Under the pieces are notes generated by a model. That model did no database searches and was not told where the DNA came from. It was given only the letters and a program-made list of their open reading frames with translations. This document shows positions 1 to 9,901 of a stretch of DNA of 64,000 nucleotides, in pieces (the stretch's first letter is position 1; each line of letters starts with the position of its first letter). Source of the DNA: Limnobacter sp. MED105 (GTDB lineage Bacteria; Pseudomonadota; Gammaproteobacteria; Burkholderiales; Burkholderiaceae_B); assembly GCF_000170915.1 (NCBI RefSeq), contig NZ_ABCT01000006.1, positions 62,001 through 126,000 on the forward strand, given 5' to 3'. A program made the position numbers and the translations under genes.

Positions 1-435
1 TTTGTGTGTACCGGTGCAGACGGCGTGCGGACTTATCAAAACTCGGACGGTGGTGATGGTTGTGTTCCCTTGAACCTGAATCCAATTACTGTGGTACCTG
101 CTCCGCGCTCAGCCTCGAAGAGTGGCGGTATTTCTGACCCAGTCTCGGCTGGCGGGTCAGGGCGACGAGCCACAGCGGCCTATGACAATCGATCGGCCGC
201 AGATTTCAATGCCAAAGATGATCGAATGAAAATTTTGCAAGAAGAATTGCGCATTGAAGAAAGCAAATTGAAGTCTTTGCAAGACGAATACAAAAAAGGT
301 CAACCTGATCGTTTGGGCAGTGAGAAAAATTATCAAAAATATTTGGACCGGGTTTCGCGATTGGAACAAGAAATCATGGTGACCAATGACAATATTGAAA
401 TACTTAAAACTGAATTGATCCGGCTGTCAAAATAG
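1..435 (+). CDS. DUF4124-like protein, C-terminal part (5' end outside window)
   Basis: The reading frame is already open at base 1, so the true start lies upstream. The first visible residues (C-T-G-A-D-G-V-R-T-Y-Q-N-S) resemble the 'DADGxxxYQxxP' signature of DUF4124 domains, usually found at the N terminus of small periplasmic proteins. A low-complexity Ser/Gly/Ala stretch and a charged coiled-coil-like segment (about the last 70 visible residues, rich in Glu, Lys and Leu) follow. In many betaproteobacteria such a gene sits between glnA and ntrB, and ntrB begins 36 bp downstream here. Function is unknown; a role linked to glutamine synthetase is only positional inference. Confidence 0.6.
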   Translation, partial: FVCTGADGVRTYQNSDGGDGCVPLNLNPITVVPAPRSASKSGGISDPVSAGGSGRRATAAYDNRSAADFNAKDDRMKILQEELRIEESKLKSLQDEYKKGQPDRLGSEKNYQKYLDRVSRLEQEIMVTNDNIEILKTELIRLSK

Positions 436-471
436 AGATATTGAAACCAGTCGTATCGCTACGAGGACGAA

Positions 472-1548
472 GTGAAAAAAGAACGGTTTCAAGGTCTGGA
501 GTTGTTGGCCACTGCGGTGGTGGTAAGTAATCTCGAAGGTGTGGTGTTGTACGCCAACCTGTCAGCCGAAACCCTGCTGGAAGTCTCCCGGCGCAGTCTG
601 GACGGGCAGGCACTGGCAGCTTTGTTCGTTGAGGCCAATGCGTTTCGGGAATTTCTCAACAAATCCCATGCCGATCCTTTCGGCGTGAAGCGGCAGGTGT
701 TCGAGTTGATTCGACCCAGTGGCACCTCCGAGCATGTGCACGTCACATTGTCTTGTCCCGATGGTGCCAACGGAGTGACCATCATTGAACTGCGTGAAAT
801 TGAGCAGCAGTTGAAGGTAGACCGTGAGGCCAGGATGATGGATCAGTCACTGGCCAACAAAGAGCTGATTCGCAACTTGGCGCATGAAATCAAGAATCCG
901 CTCGGCGGCATTCGTGGCGCAGCCCAGTTACTCGAAATTGAATTGCCTTCACCTGAACTGAAAGAATACACACAGGTGGTGATTAAAGAATCCGATCGTC
1001 TGCAAACCTTGGTTGATCGCCTGCTTGCCCCTCATAGAAAACCACACATTGTGTCCATGATGAACATTCACGAGGTGTGCGAGCGTGTACGTTCGGTCAT
1101 TCTGGCTGAGCACCCCAAGGGCCTGAAATTCATCCGAGACTACGACATTTCGATCCCCGAGTTCCTGGGGGATCTGGAGCAACTTATTCAGGCAATCCTG
1201 AATATAGTGCGCAATGCTGCACAAGCTTTGGCACCTCAAATCGCGGAAGGCACCGCGCAAATAACACTATGCACCAGAGTGGTGCGTAGGGTAACCTTAA
1301 ACCGCAAACAACACAGGCTGGCATTAGACTTGCAAGTGATCGACAACGGACCCGGCATACCCACCGAGATTATGGAAAGAATTTTTTTCCCATTGGTCTC
1401 GGGGCGTGAGGGTGGCAGTGGTTTGGGCTTGACGTTGGCTCAAACTTTCGTGCAACAACACGAAGGCATTATTGAATGCAGCTCCACACCGGGAAGAACA
1501 CTTTTTAAAGTCACATTGCCGCTGCAGTTTGATCACGCTACCAGCTGA
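472..1548 (+). CDS. glnL: Nitrogen regulation sensor kinase NtrB (GlnL)
   Basis: Histidine kinase/phosphatase that controls phosphorylation of NtrC in response to nitrogen status through PII. The 358-residue protein has an N-terminal PAS domain (about 10-115), a HisKA region with H-box 'NLAHEIKNPLGG' (phospho-acceptor His138) and a C-terminal HATPase domain with an N-box ('NIVRNAAQAL') and a 'GSGLGL' G-box. There are no membrane segments, as expected for cytoplasmic NtrB. The start is GTG at 472; length and N terminus match the family. It is 23 bp upstream of ntrC on the same strand, a standard ntrBC operon. Identification is by the domain set and the partner. Confidence 0.93.
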   Translation: MKKERFQGLELLATAVVVSNLEGVVLYANLSAETLLEVSRRSLDGQALAALFVEANAFREFLNKSHADPFGVKRQVFELIRPSGTSEHVHVTLSCPDGANGVTIIELREIEQQLKVDREARMMDQSLANKELIRNLAHEIKNPLGGIRGAAQLLEIELPSPELKEYTQVVIKESDRLQTLVDRLLAPHRKPHIVSMMNIHEVCERVRSVILAEHPKGLKFIRDYDISIPEFLGDLEQLIQAILNIVRNAAQALAPQIAEGTAQITLCTRVVRRVTLNRKQHRLALDLQVIDNGPGIPTEIMERIFFPLVSGREGGSGLGLTLAQTFVQQHEGIIECSSTPGRTLFKVTLPLQFDHATS

Positions 1549-1571
1549 GCGGTTTTAAGGAACCACAATTA

Positions 1572-3152
1572 ATGCGTCCAATTTGGGTTGTTGATGATGA
1601 CCACTCCATTCGTTGGGTCTTGCAGAAAGCAATTTCCCGCGAAGGAATTCCTTGCGAAATTTTTTCGTCAGCCGCCGAAGTTCTGGAGCGACTGGAAACT
1701 GAGGTGCCACAAGTTTTGGTCTCGGACATTCGAATGCCCGGGCAAAGTGGGCTAACCCTGTTGTCCAAGGTGCGCGAGTTGCAGCCCGATTTGCCAGTCA
1801 TCATCATGACTGCGTATTCTGATCTGGACAGCGCGGTATCTGCCTTTCAGGGTGGGGCGTTTGAGTACTTGCCCAAACCTTTTGATATTGAAAAGGCGGT
1901 TGAGCTGATTTTACGCGCGGTGCGTGAATCTCAAACTGAAGAGTTTGTTGAGGAAGCCGATTCAAGTGCACCTGAAATTCTGGGGCAAGCGCCTGCCATG
2001 CAGGAGGTGTTTCGCGCGATTGGTCGTTTGTCTCAGTCCAATGTCACGGTGCTGATTACCGGCGAGAGTGGCGCAGGCAAAGAATTGGTGGCCCGCGCTT
2101 TGCACCGCCACAGCCCGCGTGCTTCAAAACCTTTTATTGCACTGAATACCGCGGCCATTCCCAAAGACCTGCTTGAATCAGAGTTGTTTGGGCATGAGCG
2201 TGGCTCTTTTACGGGCGCTCAGGCTCAACGGCAAGGCCGGTTCGAGCAGGCCGAGGGCGGCACTCTGTTTCTTGACGAAATCGGCGACATGCCAGCCGAG
2301 TTGCAAACCCGCTTGCTGAGGGTTTTGTCGGACGGGCATTTTTATCGTGTTGGCGGGCAGCAGCCTATCAAGGCCAATGTGCGGGTGATCGCCGCCACAC
2401 ACCAGAACCTGGATGAGCGGGTGAAGCAGGGCATGTTCCGGGAAGACTTGTATCACCGCTTGAATGTGATTCGTCTCCGCTTGCCACCGCTGCGTGAACG
2501 TCAAGAAGACATTCCCATCCTTGCCAAACATTTCCTCAATGTGTCGGCTCGGGAGTTGGGCACGGAAACAAAACGTTTGTCCGACTCAGCCATTCGAATC
2601 ATCAGTGAATTTCCTTTCCCGGGTAACGTTCGCCAGTTGGAAAATGTGTGCCGCTGGATCACGGTAATGGCACCTGCACAGTTGGTGGAAGCGCGTGACT
2701 TGCCCCCGGAATTGAAAGCCTTCCAGAACGGTGGGGCCACCGCATTGGAGAAAATGTCAGCCAACTCCCCAAGCCCCAATCTTTGGCTTGCCGAGAGTAA
2801 TCCTGTATTGCCCGCAACTGGCACACCTACCTTGCAGCCGAACTCGGGCATGTCGGCTGGCAAGTATCCTGTCGACACAGCATCGGTGGATACACTTGTG
2901 AATCCGCCTGTGCCAGTGGGTAGTGCCAGTTGGTTGGAGCTGTTGTTTATTGAAGCCGAGAAAGCACTGGAAAGCGGTCAGCCCGATGTCATGGATGCAT
3001 TGACCGCGAAGTTTGAAACCACCATGATTCAAGCGGCTTTGAAAGCCACGCATGGCAAGCGGATTGAGGCGGCCCAGCGTTTGGGAATAGGGCGCAATAC
3101 CATTACCCGGAAAATTCAGGATTTGAATATTGATGTCAAAGACATTGATTGA
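1572..3152 (+). CDS. glnG: Nitrogen regulation response regulator NtrC (GlnG)
   Basis: Sigma-54-dependent activator of nitrogen assimilation genes, phosphorylated by NtrB. Domain order: receiver (1-120, acceptor Asp52 in 'SDIRMPG'), AAA+ ATPase (about 145-370) with a Walker A motif 'GESGAGKE' and the sigma-54 contact loop 'GSFTGA', then a C-terminal Fis-type helix-turn-helix ('[20 protein letters not shown]'). At 526 residues it is longer than E. coli NtrC (469). The extra length is a Pro/Ser-rich linker at about 390-455 between the AAA+ and DNA-binding parts. A perfect-palindrome terminator follows immediately. Confidence is high from domain order and gene pairing. Confidence 0.95.
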   Translation: MRPIWVVDDDHSIRWVLQKAISREGIPCEIFSSAAEVLERLETEVPQVLVSDIRMPGQSGLTLLSKVRELQPDLPVIIMTAYSDLDSAVSAFQGGAFEYLPKPFDIEKAVELILRAVRESQTEEFVEEADSSAPEILGQAPAMQEVFRAIGRLSQSNVTVLITGESGAGKELVARALHRHSPRASKPFIALNTAAIPKDLLESELFGHERGSFTGAQAQRQGRFEQAEGGTLFLDEIGDMPAELQTRLLRVLSDGHFYRVGGQQPIKANVRVIAATHQNLDERVKQGMFREDLYHRLNVIRLRLPPLRERQEDIPILAKHFLNVSARELGTETKRLSDSAIRIISEFPFPGNVRQLENVCRWITVMAPAQLVEARDLPPELKAFQNGGATALEKMSANSPSPNLWLAESNPVLPATGTPTLQPNSGMSAGKYPVDTASVDTLVNPPVPVGSASWLELLFIEAEKALESGQPDVMDALTAKFETTMIQAALKATHGKRIEAAQRLGIGRNTITRKIQDLNIDVKDID

Positions 3153-3170
3153 GAATCGCCAACGTTCATA

Positions 3171-3200
3171 AAAAAAGCCTCTGCATGCAGAGGCTTTTTT
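3171..3200. terminator. Bidirectional intrinsic terminator between ntrC and the chemoreceptor gene
   Basis: A perfect 30-base palindrome: six A's, the arm GCCTCTGCA, its exact complement, then six T's. It lies between two convergent genes (ntrC stop at 3152, receptor stop at 3223), so it can end transcription from both sides. Confidence 0.9.
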
Positions 3201-3222
3201 GTTGTTGCAAGTGGCGTTGAAC

Positions 3223-5292
3223 TTACATGTTCTTGACTTGAAACTTTTTCAGGATATTTGACAGGTCGGTAGCCACACCTTTCAGACCCGAGACTGCATT
3301 GGCTGCGCGGCGTGCCATGTCCAGGTTGCCTTCCGACAACTGGGCTACCACTTCGACCTGTTGTCCAATGCTTTCCGAAGCCTGATTTTGTTCAAGCAGC
3401 GCGGCGTGAATGTTTTCAACCGAGTGGGCTACAGCCGAGGAGTCGGCCGTGATCTGGTTCATGGCTTGACCTGCGCGGTCTACCAGTTCAACACCCTTTT
3501 TCACGCTTTCGACGGCCATGTCCATGTTGTTCACAGCCACGCCAGAGCTGTTTTGAATGGCTTCGATCATGCCGTGAATGTCATCTGTCGACTTACGGGT
3601 TCGTTCAGCCAGTTTGCGCACTTCATCGGCCACCACCGAGAAACCACGCCCCTGTTCGCCTGCGCGTGCAGCCTCAATGGCGGCGTTCAAGGCCAGCAAG
3701 TTGGTTTGTTCGGCGATGCCTTTGATGATCAGGGCAATCTCTGAAATTTCCCTGGATTGTTCGCCCAACTGTTGAATGACGCTGGCCGTCCCTTGAACAT
3801 TCTCGGAGATTTTGTGCATTTGTTGCGTGGCGGAATTGATCGCACCCAAGCCATCGTCTGCCAACTGGCGCGCTTTGTTGCTTACGTCTTTGGCTTCGGT
3901 GGCTGATTCGCCCACGCTGGAGATTGACGAAGACATTTCTTCAACTGCGGCCGCCATGCCTGACGCAGCATCGCTACCCGAGGCTGCACCTTTGCTGAGT
4001 TCTTCGCTGGTTTGAACAAGATCTTCCGATGCCTCTTGAACCTGGTCCGTGCTGCGTTTTACTGCACCCAAGGCTTGTTCCATGCTTTCAGCCATGCGGT
4101 TCATGCTGCGGGCCAACAAACTGATTTCGTTTTTGGTCGCTACGCTGCCATTGGTCACTTCATCACCGGCACGTGCCGTCATGTCGCCATTGCCCAGTTT
4201 CAAAGCTAGGGCCGTAAGTACCTTGGTCGAGCTTGTCAGGCGGCTTGTAACCCAGAACAAGGCAAGCGCAATGACCACAGAGGCAATCAGACCCATGATC
4301 ACCATCATGCCCGACATCGCGTAAATTGTGCTGAACATCTCGGAGGTGAGTGCTGGTGCAACAATCGCCGCGCCGCCCCACTGGGGTACTTTGGTGAAGG
4401 CAACAAATTCTGTGCGGTTTTCACCTGATTTCGGATCATTCCAGCTAATTTGGGTAATGCCGCTGTCTTCTTTGGTGATTTTGTCGAGCAAGCCTTGCAA
4501 ATCTGATTCTTTGGTCGCCAGTTCTTTGAATTCATCACCTTTGAACTGTGAGTGAATCATCACTTTGCCCGCATTGGCACCTGTGGTGTACAGCACGTAA
4601 GGAATGCCGGTTTCACCAATGCGTGTGCTCAACACCGCATTTTGAACGTCGGCGAACAGGTTGGTCATGTCAAAGCCAATATAAAGCACCAAATCGTGTT
4701 GACCGTCGGTGCTTTTGATCGGCAGGTACTTCGACATGTAACGTTTGCCAAACAGCAGGGCTTCACCCACATAAGTTTCGCCTTTGATCACTTTGGCGTA
4801 GCTGGGATGGCTTCGGTCCAACTTGGTGCCCACTGCGCGGTCACCATTTTCTTTTTTCAGGCTGGTTGAAATTCTCAGGTAGTCGTCACCTGTGCGAACA
4901 AACACCGTGGCAATACCGCCTGTCATTTTTGTGAAATTGTCCACCACACCATAGTTGCCGGTAATGAAAGTCGAATCCAGAGTCACCATAGGCCCGTCAA
5001 TTTCAGGCGTAATGGAAATAGGCTGCTCTGGATCAACCAGCAACTCGCCGTTGAACTCAACTTCAAACAACTCTGCAAGCTGGGTCACAGAGCTTTCAGA
5101 GAGCTTGTAGGCGATGTCCATGGTTTGTCTCAAACCTTCGGCCTGTGTTGATACGGCGCGTTCGGTTCGGGCTGTGGCTGCATTGAAGGTATACGCAGCC
5201 GTAATGCCGACCAGGCTCAATACAATCAAGGCCACCAAGGCGGCGCTGGTAAAGCTGATCTGTTTGGAAAGGGGCAGAGTCTTTAGGTTCAT
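3223..5292 (-). CDS. Methyl-accepting chemotaxis protein with extracytoplasmic Cache sensor
   Basis: Transmembrane chemoreceptor signalling to CheA/CheW. In 689 residues: TM1 (about 12-34), a large extracytoplasmic region (35-320) with Cache-like spacing, TM2 (about 325-350), HAMP (350-410), then the coiled-coil signalling domain. Its highly conserved tip reads '[20 protein letters not shown]' followed by '[18 protein letters not shown]'. The C terminus (LKKFQVKNM) lacks the CheR/CheB-tethering pentapeptide of E. coli Tar/Tsr. The ligand cannot be read from sequence. The gene stands alone, with a 135-bp upstream spacer in which I found no convincing sigma-28 promoter; no other che genes are in the window. 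Confidence 0.93.
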   Translation of the reverse strand: MNLKTLPLSKQISFTSAALVALIVLSLVGITAAYTFNAATARTERAVSTQAEGLRQTMDIAYKLSESSVTQLAELFEVEFNGELLVDPEQPISITPEIDGPMVTLDSTFITGNYGVVDNFTKMTGGIATVFVRTGDDYLRISTSLKKENGDRAVGTKLDRSHPSYAKVIKGETYVGEALLFGKRYMSKYLPIKSTDGQHDLVLYIGFDMTNLFADVQNAVLSTRIGETGIPYVLYTTGANAGKVMIHSQFKGDEFKELATKESDLQGLLDKITKEDSGITQISWNDPKSGENRTEFVAFTKVPQWGGAAIVAPALTSEMFSTIYAMSGMMVIMGLIASVVIALALFWVTSRLTSSTKVLTALALKLGNGDMTARAGDEVTNGSVATKNEISLLARSMNRMAESMEQALGAVKRSTDQVQEASEDLVQTSEELSKGAASGSDAASGMAAAVEEMSSSISSVGESATEAKDVSNKARQLADDGLGAINSATQQMHKISENVQGTASVIQQLGEQSREISEIALIIKGIAEQTNLLALNAAIEAARAGEQGRGFSVVADEVRKLAERTRKSTDDIHGMIEAIQNSSGVAVNNMDMAVESVKKGVELVDRAGQAMNQITADSSAVAHSVENIHAALLEQNQASESIGQQVEVVAQLSEGNLDMARRAANAVSGLKGVATDLSNILKKFQVKNM

Positions 5293-5398
5293 GGTGCGAA
5301 GCGATTGGGAAGGTTATGAACAGCATCGATCATCGCACTGCCTACCCCTTACTAATTGCCTAATTAGAGGGGTAAATCGCCTGTTTTACCGAGGTGTT

Positions 5399-5415
5399 CC
5401 CCCTTTTTAAGGGGG
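5399..5415 (-). terminator. Short GC-rich hairpin downstream of the exonuclease III gene
   Basis: CCCCCTT-TTT-AAGGGGG forms a 7-bp stem just past the xth stop codon (5428). On the minus strand no clear T tract follows, so this is at best a weak or factor-assisted terminator. The rest of 5293-5427 shows only a short CTAATT/TAATTAG near-palindrome and presumably the chemoreceptor promoter. Confidence 0.35.
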
Positions 5416-5427
5416 ATGGACTGATAT

Positions 5428-6228
5428 CTATCGAGAGAGAGTTGCCACGGCGGGGGCGTGGTCAGATGGTTTTTCCCATTTGCGGGGTGCACGGTCGATT
5501 ACGCTGGCAGTACAGCGTTCAGCCAAAGGTTTTGACAACAAAACATGGTCAATTCTCAGACCTTTGTTTTTCTGAAAACCCAACATGCGGTAGTCCCACC
5601 ACGAAAAGGTTTTTTCAGGCTGTTCGAACAAACGGAAGCTGTCGACCAAACCCATGTCCAGTAAGGTGTTGAATCGGCCTCGTTCGTCATCCGAGCACAG
5701 CACCTGGCCTGCCCAGGCTTTGGGGTCGTGGACATCCCGGTCATCGGGGGCAATGTTGTAGTCGCCCACCAACGCCAGTTTTGGGTATTGAGCCAGCCAT
5801 GCGTCGCAGTCTTTCAGCAAGGCATCGAGCCACGCCTTTTTGTATTCGAACTTGTCCGACCCCACTTCAGAGCCGTTCACCACGTAGGCGCTGATAAAAC
5901 GTAAATCGCCAAAGGTGGCAGCAATCACCCGTTTCTGCTCATCTGGAAAGCTGGGCAGGTTGACCTGCACATCGACAGGCTCAGGCATCGTGGCTTTCTT
6001 GTACAGAATGGCCACGCCGTTGTATGTTTTCTGGCCAGCATACACGGCGCCGTATCCCGCGGCTTCAAGTTCGGTCAGCGGAAAATTCTCGTCAGTCAAT
6101 TTCAGTTCTTGCAGGCCCAGTAGATCTACCGGGTTGCCCTCAAGCCATTGCAACAGGTGCGGCAGGCGCACCTTGAGCGAATTCACATTCCAGGTGGCCA
6201 GTTGAATATTTGCTGCGCTGTCTGTCAT
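5428..6228 (-). CDS. xth: Exodeoxyribonuclease III
   Basis: Mg-dependent AP endonuclease and 3'-5' exonuclease of base excision repair, from the EEP (endonuclease/exonuclease/phosphatase) superfamily. In 266 residues the ordered family motifs are visible: 'WNVNSL' near the N terminus, the metal-binding 'LQELK', 'LVGDYNIAPDDRDVHDP' in the middle, 'RIDHVLLS', and a C-terminal 'SDHAP' with the catalytic histidine. Length matches E. coli XthA (268). Its ATG overlaps the stop of the upstream oligopeptidase gene by one base (TAATG), so the two are probably translationally coupled in a folD-prlC-xth direction. Confidence 0.95.
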   Translation of the reverse strand: MTDSAANIQLATWNVNSLKVRLPHLLQWLEGNPVDLLGLQELKLTDENFPLTELEAAGYGAVYAGQKTYNGVAILYKKATMPEPVDVQVNLPSFPDEQKRVIAATFGDLRFISAYVVNGSEVGSDKFEYKKAWLDALLKDCDAWLAQYPKLALVGDYNIAPDDRDVHDPKAWAGQVLCSDDERGRFNTLLDMGLVDSFRLFEQPEKTFSWWDYRMLGFQKNKGLRIDHVLLSKPLAERCTASVIDRAPRKWEKPSDHAPAVATLSR

Positions 6229-8291
6229 TACGCGGCCTGCCTGTTGTCGACCATGCCAGTGTGGCGCAGCAGTGCGTCGATGCTGGGCTCGCGGCCACGG
6301 AAAGCCTTGAACGATTCAGCGGCAGGGCGGCTGCCACCCACGGACAAAATTTCCTCCAGAAACTTTTTGCCGGTTTCCGGGCTGACCACACCATTTTCTT
6401 CGAACATGGCAAAGGCATCCGCAGACAACACTTCAGCCCATTTGTAGCTGTAGTAGCCTGCAGCATAGCCGCCCGCGAAAATATGGCTGAACGAGTTCGG
6501 AAAGCGGTTGTAGGCTGGTGGAACCAGCACAGCCACCTCTTTGCGTACTTGGGCCAGCAGCTCAAGAATGTTCGCTTCACCGTGTGGGTCAAACTCAGTG
6601 TGCACCAACATGTCGAACAGTGAAAACTCGATTTGACGAAGGGTTTGCAAGCCGCTCTGAAAGTTCTTGGCAGCCACCATTTTGTCAAACAGGGCTTTGG
6701 GCATGGGTTCGCCTGTAGTTTCGTGTGCGGTCAGCGATTCAACCACACTCCATTCCCAGGCAAAGTTTTCCATGAACTGCGAGGGTAGTTCCACTGCATC
6801 CCATTCCACACCATTGATACCTGCCACATCCAGTTCGTCCACCCGGGTCAACATGTGGTGAATGCCGTGCCCGAATTCATGGAACAGCGTTTGTACATCG
6901 TCGTGCGACAACTGCGCAGCTTTGCCAGCAGCCGGTTTGGTGTAGTTGCAAGTGAGATAGGCCACAGGTGTTTGAACGCCTTGCTCGGTGCGTTTGCGAC
7001 CGCGAGCGTCGTCCATCCACGCGCCTGAACGTTTGCTGGCTCGTGCATAGGGGTCGAGGTAAAAGTGTGCAATGGCTTTGCCTTCTTTTTGCACTTCAAA
7101 GAAGCGCACGTCCGGGTGCCAGGTGTCGGCTTGGGCTTTCACGATTTGAACGCTGAACAACTTTTCTGTCAGTTTGAACAGGCCGTCCAGCACGCGGTCT
7201 TCCTGAAAGTATTGACGTACTTCCAGATCACTGAAGGCATACTTCTTTTCCTTCAGTTTTTCTGAGGCGTAGCTCATGTCCCAGCTTTGCAGATCGTCCA
7301 TGCCCAGCTCGGTTTTAGCGAACGCTTTGATCTCTTCCAGGTCGCGCAGCGCGAATGGTTTCGCTTTCACTGCCAATTCACGAAGGAAGTTCACGACTTC
7401 AGCGGGTGTGTTGGCCATTTTGGGCACCAGGCTAAGTTCCCCAAAGTTTTTGTAGCCCAACATTTGGGCTTCTTCCTGGCGAAGTTGTAGCAGCTCGCGA
7501 ATCAAGGCTGAATTGTCCAGTTCTGCTGGCCCAAATTCTGAGGCGCGTTTGGCGTAGGCTTCGTAGAGCGTTTCGCGCAATTCACGCTTCTCGGCATATT
7601 GCAACACTGGAAAATAAGAAGGGAACTGCAAAGTAAATTTGTAGCCTTCTTTGCCTTCCGATTTTGCAAGTTCCTCGGCCGCTTGCACCGCATATTCTGG
7701 AATGCCTGCCAAATCAGCTTTGTCGGTCACGATTAACTCAAAGGCATTGGTGGCATCCAGCACATTCTCGGAAAACTTCGCAGTAATCGCGGCTTGTCTG
7801 TCCTGAATTTCTGCATAACGCGGTTTTTTATCTGCTGGCAGTTCAGCACCACCCAGCTTGAAACCACGAATGGAATTGGCCAGCACTTTGAGGCGTACAG
7901 GCGTGAATTGTTTGGCCGCATCGCTTTGTTCAATGGCTTTGTAAATGGCGTACAGGCGCTCATCCTGACCAACCATGGTCCAGAACTCGGTGGTCTTGGG
8001 CAAACACGCATTGTAGGCTGCACGCAGTTCTTCAGTGTCAGCCACCGAATGCAAGTGCCCAACCACACCCCAGGCGCGGCTTAGTTGTTCACAGGCAATG
8101 TCGAGCGGCAACAGGGTTTCTTCCCAAGTGGCAAGGTCTGGCGCAGTGCTGGCGGTCATTTCCAGCTGCTTTTCTGCAGCGGCGAGCAACGTATCAATGG
8201 CGGGCTCCACGTGCTCAGTTTTGATATCCGAAAAACGGGGTAGTCCGGAAAAGTCGAGTAAGGGATTGTTGGTGTCCATTTTCATGCTCAT
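6228..8291 (-). CDS. prlC: Oligopeptidase A (M3 zinc metallopeptidase)
   Basis: Cytoplasmic M3-family endopeptidase that degrades short peptides, including cleaved signal peptides. The 687-residue length matches E. coli OpdA/PrlC (680). The zinc site HEFGHGIHH begins at about residue 471, and the downstream third ligand lies in the 'ELPSQFMENFAWE' segment. No signal peptide is seen. The chosen ATG gives 'MSMKMDTNN'; the methionines at positions 3 and 5 are alternative starts. It overlaps xth by one base and lies 33 bp downstream of folD on the same strand. Confidence 0.94.
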   Translation of the reverse strand: MSMKMDTNNPLLDFSGLPRFSDIKTEHVEPAIDTLLAAAEKQLEMTASTAPDLATWEETLLPLDIACEQLSRAWGVVGHLHSVADTEELRAAYNACLPKTTEFWTMVGQDERLYAIYKAIEQSDAAKQFTPVRLKVLANSIRGFKLGGAELPADKKPRYAEIQDRQAAITAKFSENVLDATNAFELIVTDKADLAGIPEYAVQAAEELAKSEGKEGYKFTLQFPSYFPVLQYAEKRELRETLYEAYAKRASEFGPAELDNSALIRELLQLRQEEAQMLGYKNFGELSLVPKMANTPAEVVNFLRELAVKAKPFALRDLEEIKAFAKTELGMDDLQSWDMSYASEKLKEKKYAFSDLEVRQYFQEDRVLDGLFKLTEKLFSVQIVKAQADTWHPDVRFFEVQKEGKAIAHFYLDPYARASKRSGAWMDDARGRKRTEQGVQTPVAYLTCNYTKPAAGKAAQLSHDDVQTLFHEFGHGIHHMLTRVDELDVAGINGVEWDAVELPSQFMENFAWEWSVVESLTAHETTGEPMPKALFDKMVAAKNFQSGLQTLRQIEFSLFDMLVHTEFDPHGEANILELLAQVRKEVAVLVPPAYNRFPNSFSHIFAGGYAAGYYSYKWAEVLSADAFAMFEENGVVSPETGKKFLEEILSVGGSRPAAESFKAFRGREPSIDALLRHTGMVDNRQAA

Positions 8292-8324
8292 GGGGTCCTG
8301 CTAAAAAATTCTTAAAGGCTGCGC

Positions 8325-9173
8325 TTAAAGGCTGCGTTCTACTGCTTCAATCGTATTTTGCAACAGCATGGTGATGGTCATGGGGCCAACACCACCGGGC
8401 ACTGGTGTAATCCAGCCAGCCACTTCTTTGGCTGAATCAAAATCAACATCGCCACACAGCTTGCCATCGGGTAGGCGGTTGATGCCCACGTCGATCACCA
8501 CAGCACCGGGTTTGATCATATCTCCAGTGATCATATTGGGACGACCTACCGCAACTACAAGTACGTCTGCACGCTGACAATGTGATTTCAGGTCTTTTGT
8601 TTTACTGTTGCACAAAGTCACCGTGGCACCTTGTTGCAGCAACAACATGGCTTGCGGCTTGCCCACAATATTGCTGGCCCCGATCACCACGGCTTCTGCA
8701 CCGCGCAGCTCGATGCCGGTCAACTCAAGCATTTTCATGACGCCATAGGGCGTGCAGGGACGAAACAGGGGTTTGCCCGTCATCAACAAGCCAGCGTTGC
8801 TAATATGAAAGCCATCCACATCTTTTTCAGCGCTGATCGATTCAATGACTACATGCGAATCGAGGTGCTTGGGCAGGGGCAATTGCACCAAAATGCCGTG
8901 AATGCTGGGGTCAGAATTCAGTTGTTCGACCAGGCCCACCAGTGCGTCCTGGCTTGTGTTCTCCGGCATGCGGTGCATGACCGATTTGAAGCCTGCTTTC
9001 TCACAGGCCGATACCTTGTTGCGCACATAAACCTGGGAGGCCGGGTCTTCCCCAACCAAAACCACGGCCAGACCGGGCTGATGACCCAATTCGGTCAATT
9101 CGGTAGCGCGTTTTGCAATTGTTTCTCGAATTGAGGCGGCCAGTTCGGTGCCGCTAATTAATTGTGCAGACAT
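8325..9173 (-). CDS. folD: Bifunctional methylenetetrahydrofolate dehydrogenase/cyclohydrolase FolD
   Basis: Interconverts 5,10-methylene-THF, 5,10-methenyl-THF and 10-formyl-THF, using NADP. The 282-residue protein carries the family signatures: catalytic Lys in '[13 protein letters not shown]', the Rossmann 'GASNIVGKP' loop and the C-terminal 'PGGVGPMT'. Length agrees with E. coli FolD (288). It is the first gene of a folD-prlC-xth run, separated from the response-regulator gene upstream by a hairpin at 9211-9240. Confidence 0.97.
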   Translation of the reverse strand: MSAQLISGTELAASIRETIAKRATELTELGHQPGLAVVLVGEDPASQVYVRNKVSACEKAGFKSVMHRMPENTSQDALVGLVEQLNSDPSIHGILVQLPLPKHLDSHVVIESISAEKDVDGFHISNAGLLMTGKPLFRPCTPYGVMKMLELTGIELRGAEAVVIGASNIVGKPQAMLLLQQGATVTLCNSKTKDLKSHCQRADVLVVAVGRPNMITGDMIKPGAVVIDVGINRLPDGKLCGDVDFDSAKEVAGWITPVPGGVGPMTITMLLQNTIEAVERSL

Positions 9174-9210
9174 GATTGAATGAGTTTGAAAATTTGAAAT
9201 GGTTCAATTG

Positions 9211-9240
9211 AACAAGGCCCGGTGTTGAGCGGGCCTTGTT
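9211..9240 (-). terminator. Hairpin terminator between the response regulator gene and folD
   Basis: Perfect 11-bp stem AACAAGGCCCG / CGGGCCTTGTT with an 8-base loop, located after the regulator stop (9249) and before the folD start (9173). The T tract is short (TTGTT), so it may be a partial terminator or attenuator rather than a full stop. Confidence 0.65.
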
Positions 9241-9248
9241 TGGGGTAT

Positions 9249-9896
9249 TCAGGGCTGTGCCAGTTCCGGTGATTTGCGCAGGGCAATTTTCAACAAATCT
9301 GCCACAGTGGTTACCTGCAGCTTGTCCATGATATTCGCGCGGTGTGCTTCCACGGTTTTAATGCTGATGTTCAGGTCATCTGCAATTTGTTTGTTCAGGC
9401 GACCCGACACAATTCGCTCCAGTACCTGCAATTCGCGCGTGGTCAATTTGGAGTACAGCTTGTTGATCTGTTCATCAAGCTTGGCGGTTTGGGCAAGTTC
9501 GTGGGCGTGGCGCATATGCTGGTGAATCAGGTCTTTGATTTTGCCTTCATCAAACGGTTTTTCCAGAAAATCAACAGCACCGTTTTTCATGGTTTCAACC
9601 GCCAGTGTTACGTCGCCGTGGCCGGTGATAAACACAATGGGAATTGGAATGCCTCGCTCGTTCAGCGTTTTTTGAACTTCAAGGCCAGAAAGTTTGGGCA
9701 TGCGAATGTCGAGCAACAGCACACAGGGCTGCGGCCACACTAACTGTTCAAGAAACAACTCGGGGTCTTCGTAGGTTTTTACCTGATAACCTTCGGTTTC
9801 AATAAGCCATTGCAGCGAGTCGCGAACTGCCTCGTCGTCGTCCACGATGAACACGGTTTCTTGCATTTCTGTGGAGCGTGGTTGAGTGTGGAGCAT
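9249..9896 (-). CDS. FixJ/NarL-type response regulator, partner of the adjacent PAS kinase
   Basis: Two-component transcription factor with an N-terminal receiver ('FIVDDDEAVRDSLQ' acidic pocket; acceptor Asp in 'LLLDIRMPKLSG') and a C-terminal LuxR-type helix-turn-helix ('LNKQIADDLNISIKTVEAHR'). I place the start at the ATG at 9896, because it has a GGAA eight bases upstream and lies 5 bp after the kinase stop. The ATG at 9866 would give the more usual FixJ length (205 residues, acceptor Asp53) but has no visible ribosome site. It is cotranscribed with the kinase. Since the pair diverges from aceE, control of pyruvate dehydrogenase is an attractive inference. Confidence 0.88.
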   Translation of the reverse strand: MLHTQPRSTEMQETVFIVDDDEAVRDSLQWLIETEGYQVKTYEDPELFLEQLVWPQPCVLLLDIRMPKLSGLEVQKTLNERGIPIPIVFITGHGDVTLAVETMKNGAVDFLEKPFDEGKIKDLIHQHMRHAHELAQTAKLDEQINKLYSKLTTRELQVLERIVSGRLNKQIADDLNISIKTVEAHRANIMDKLQVTTVADLLKIALRKSPELAQP

Positions 9897-9901
9897 TGGC
9901 T

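Noticed and set aside
5293-5427. Flagellar sigma-28 promoter for the chemoreceptor gene
   Set aside because: No TAAA-N15-GCCGATAA-like pattern could be found in the upstream spacer.
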